Part shown: one piece after another, positions 61,166 to 64,000 of the stretch
Layout of the letters: each line of letters begins with the position of its first letter
How positions within the stretch are numbered: position 1 is the first letter of the stretch
Assembly (NCBI RefSeq): GCF_000004195.4
Contig: NC_030684.2
Span: 105,043,929 to 105,107,928, forward strand
Direction of reading: 5' to 3'
Length of the DNA stretch: 64,000 nucleotides
From: Xenopus tropicalis
Taxonomy: Eukaryota; Chordata; Amphibia; Anura; Pipidae
Notes under the pieces: generated by a model
Told to the model about the DNA's origin: nothing
Databases searched by the model: none
The model's input: only the letters and a program-made list of their open reading frames with translations
Translations under genes and position numbers: made by a program

Positions 61166-62764
61166 TAATAGAGAGTAATATTTTGAAACAGTTTGCAGTT
61201 GGTATTTTTTATGTTGTTTTAATTATATCATTTTTTGTTCAGCAATTTTCCAGTTTGAAATTTCAGCAGTTATCTTGTTGCTAGAGTTTGAATTACCTGG
61301 AAGTGGTTTGAATGACAGACTGATATATTTACAGAAGACAACCTGAACAGAAAAATAAGTAACAAAAAGTAAAAATAAAAATAAAATTGTAGCCTTGGGC
61401 TGCTGGGGTCAGTGACCCCCATTTAAAAGATGGAAAAAGTCAGAAGAAGGCGGCACAAAATTCAAAAAGTAGAAATAATGAAGATCTATTGAAAAGATGC
61501 TTAGAACTGGCCACTTTATAAGAGTCTAAAAATTAATTTCCATGTGGATTGATGACCTTCTGTCAGTTGTCTGACATAAAGGCTTAGAGCTAAATGTATA
61601 TTCTCTTAAAATATTACTGGGTCAGCTTGGAGACGTAGGGCTATGGCACACATTGTGCTTTTCTATTGGCTGGAAGCTACTTCCTGGGGCTCCAATTGGT
61701 GCTTCCCATTCAAGTCCACAGAAAATGAATAGTTATCAGTTAGCAGAAAGGTGTTAGAGCCTTAGTGACCCCTAAGTGGCCACTGCCTGTCTCCCTATTG
61801 CCATACACTACATTTAAATTAAGCTAGATAGACCTAGCAAACACCAAAGATAGCACTTTACATACCAGGGAATACTCACAATAGAATTCAAGCACAATGG
61901 CTTTTTCATTTTAACCTTGTTTACTTTGGAAGGGGACCACTTGTATCAGTTACTTTTTTTTGTATGTAAATCTGAATGTTTAGACTAGAGTATACACCGT
62001 TAAAGAATATGTTGGTACGTTATAAATAAATGTTAATAATTAATACTCAAAATTGGCGGTGACAGGAAAAATGCATCAATATCCCCCCTTCTAGGTGGCA
62101 CACTTGCCAGACAAGATTAGAACATGGCCTCTGTGGCACATATCTGCCATTTTTCTGTGAGCCCCCCACCCTAGATCAGTTGAAAAGTGCCATGCCTCAG
62201 AAGACTTCCATTCTTACCTTAAGGAGTCCATTTTGCCCAGATTTGGTTGTTTGCTTTGACTGTCAAGTTAACATCTGGGACCGTTATACCAATCTGACAA
62301 ATTTTCTTATGGAGTTTCTCTAGTCAGTAGCAAATACATCACAAATGTGTAGGCTTTAGCAGCCTTGCCAAAATACAAAGCACTAGCAATTTCTGTATAT
62401 GTAGTGCTCATGAGTCAGTACAAAGTTTAGCTATTACTAAGCAAATAGCTGCCCTGCAGATCAGGTGAGCAGAAAACGGAATGCAGAGTATTTTGAGCAC
62501 AGCTGGACAGGATAAAAGGGAACGATAATTATGGTACCAGAAAAAAACTGAAAAAACTAGCAGTACCAGTTACTAGTGGGACAGTCATTTTGTAGCCCTC
62601 AAGCTGTTATTGAACTACAACTCTAACCTCCATCTCTTCCAGCAGGGAGGCACAGGTTCAGTGTCCCTGGGTTATCAGAAAAGTACAGGTACAGGTTTTA
62701 TTATCTGGAAAGCTTGGGACCTGGTAAGGGTTCCTTAAATAACAAGGAGCTCCAAGGTGTGCGA

Positions 62765-63035
62765 TCTGTGGGTTAGGAAAATCTCAACCCGTACCTGACC
62801 CTACCAACAAAACTATAACCTGTAATCACTTTACCAGCAAAACCTTGCCATTGCAGAACCCACATCTTCCCACTCCATATACTACTCCTGCGTTTGTCTC
62901 TGGTTCCAAAACAGGGAATCATTGGGAACGGAAGAAAAGTGGTGTACACCCACAGTGTGACCCGCACCCGCAATGGTAATGCAATTTACAACCCAAGATT
63001 ACCCAACCCACAGGTTTCAGGTAAACCTGCACATC
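62765..63035 (+). repeat. ACCCGCACCCGCAA-type interspersed repeat
   Basis: AAATCTCAACCCGTACCTGACCC at the left; GTGACCCGCACCCGCAATGG and AACCTGCACATCACTAG at the right. It shares wording with 61065-61165. The superfamily is not identified. Confidence 0.5.
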
Positions 63036-63042
63036 ACTAGCA

Positions 63043-63256
63043 TAAAGGTGGCCAAACACGTTATTCTCTCTTTTGCCAATAGGAACAACAACGGGCATAG
63101 GAATAATCAGAGTGAAGCCCAAATTAATGAGCCAATGCGGCCCACCGATCCAAAGGCAAAATCAAACATCAGTTGGGAAAGCTGTTGTGGGCAGATAAGC
63201 TGCCTAATCAGTCTGAAGGACTTGAATCAGAAGCTTGCCTGTGTATGACCACCTTT
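63043..63256. mobile_element. GGCCATACA-family MITE with both ends
   Basis: The left end TAAAGGTGGCCAAACAC and the inverted right end TAAAGGTGGTCATACAC pair. The interior GGCAGATAAGCTGCCTAATC is a small palindrome. A 91-codon reading frame through it is incidental. Confidence 0.8.
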
Positions 63257-63895
63257 AAGGACACATGCCTTTGTCATTCCAGATAGTAGATCCCATACAT
63301 GTATTTGTTCCCCTACCCAGCAAGGTAGTAGAGGAAATGCTAAACACTGTACATAAATGTCTAAACATGTGCTATAGAATTAGCTATCAGACAACCAAGG
63401 GACACTATATACACCTTCTATGATACTATCAGTGGTACTAGAGTTGCCATGTGTGCCTTAGGAGCTCCTCTGAGGACATAACTGCATTATATCAGTTTAA
63501 TGTCAGGGTTCCCACAATAGAGAATAAGGAAACACAAGCAGCTGCAGTAACTGCAACCCTATTAATTGCACCTCATTAAGAGCCCTCTAATTATAACAGG
63601 ATAGAGCACCCCTTCTGACCCTCTGCCACTATGTGCATATGCCTTCCAGGCTTCTGTATAACACTGCAATTAGTTCCTGTACACCAATACGTCTGCTTAT
63701 ACTCACACCGGTATCAGTCAGTCTCCCAAACACTATTAGATTAGATCTCTTCTGTCTGCTGCTCTCCAGTTACATACATCAACCGTAGCTACGGAGGGAT
63801 CCTGGGACATGTAGTCCAACAAGAGCTAAAGCTTAATAAATATCTAACATGCTATATCAGGCGAACCCAGTCGCTTCCAGCTCTGTGGCACGTAC

Positions 63896-64000
63896 CTGCC
63901 GGTCCTAGTGTGTCCCCTGCCGATAGCAGGACGCAGATTGATTCCTAGTCCCAGTCTATCCAACTGCCTGCAGTGGGTAGGAGGGAGCTAGAACTACGGA
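63896..64000 (-). other. mapkbp1: Probable non-coding first exon of mapkbp1 (partial)
   Basis: Read on the minus strand, this stretch ends in CCGGCAG followed by GTACGTG, a good donor. It has no ATG. It lies upstream of the first coding exon, whose own upstream acceptor at 58717 requires a preceding exon. The transcription start would be at or beyond the right edge. Assignment rests on the splice signals and position only, with no transcript evidence. Confidence 0.45.

Larger units (their letters stand above)
58718..63895 (-). other. Predicted first intron (5.2 kb)
   Basis: Contains a T2 copy at 59019-59322, a CAGGTATGGG-family copy at 60192-60345 and a repeat stretch at 60896-61165. A T2-type fragment lies at 61198-61430, a related low-complexity repeat at 62765-63035 and a GGCCATACA MITE at 63043-63256. 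No other exon was recognised. Confidence 0.5.

Overview
The window is vertebrate nuclear DNA. The repeat families point to a clawed frog (Xenopus): T2-type MITEs with TTAA target sites and TTAAAGG ends, hAT-type copies beginning CAGGGATCCCCAACC, an abundant short family with CAGGTATGGG ends, and a piggyBac-like element resembling frog TxpB/Uribo. The species within the genus cannot be decided by eye.

One protein gene is recognisable. It is mapkbp1 (mitogen-activated protein kinase binding protein 1, the WDR62 paralogue), on the minus strand, so transcription runs from high to low coordinates. A probable non-coding first exon ends at 63896. The first coding exon carries the start codon at 58447. 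Fifteen more coding exons follow down to position 1108. All 16 are flanked by GT-AG signals and their phases chain without a break, giving 1998 nt, or 666 codons. This is most of the N-terminal WD40 region. The last WD repeats and the whole C-terminal JNK-binding part lie beyond the left edge.

Layout from right to left: 64000-63896 non-coding exon; 63895-58718 intron of 5.2 kb; 58717-58328 exon with 5' UTR (three short upstream ORFs) and codons 1-40; 58327-29947 a 28.4 kb intron packed with DNA-transposon remnants; 29946-20646 two coding exons around a 9.1 kb intron; 19281-1108 thirteen closely spaced exons encoding most of the WD40 propellers; 1107-1 the start of a further intron.

The rest is intronic and repeat-rich. 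The most distinctive block is a 3.2 kb piggyBac-like non-autonomous element at 36867-40112. It has TTAA on both sides and matching ends, and it carries an internal satellite of about 393 bp per unit. Other features worth attention are nested transposons at 10380-11190, 40243-40584 and 51040-51803, T2 elements whose hairpin stem contains NRF1-like palindromes, an A30 run 14 bp from a splice acceptor, and a MITE that reaches almost to a splice donor. I found no evidence of a second protein gene, a tRNA or rRNA gene, or any bacterial-type system.
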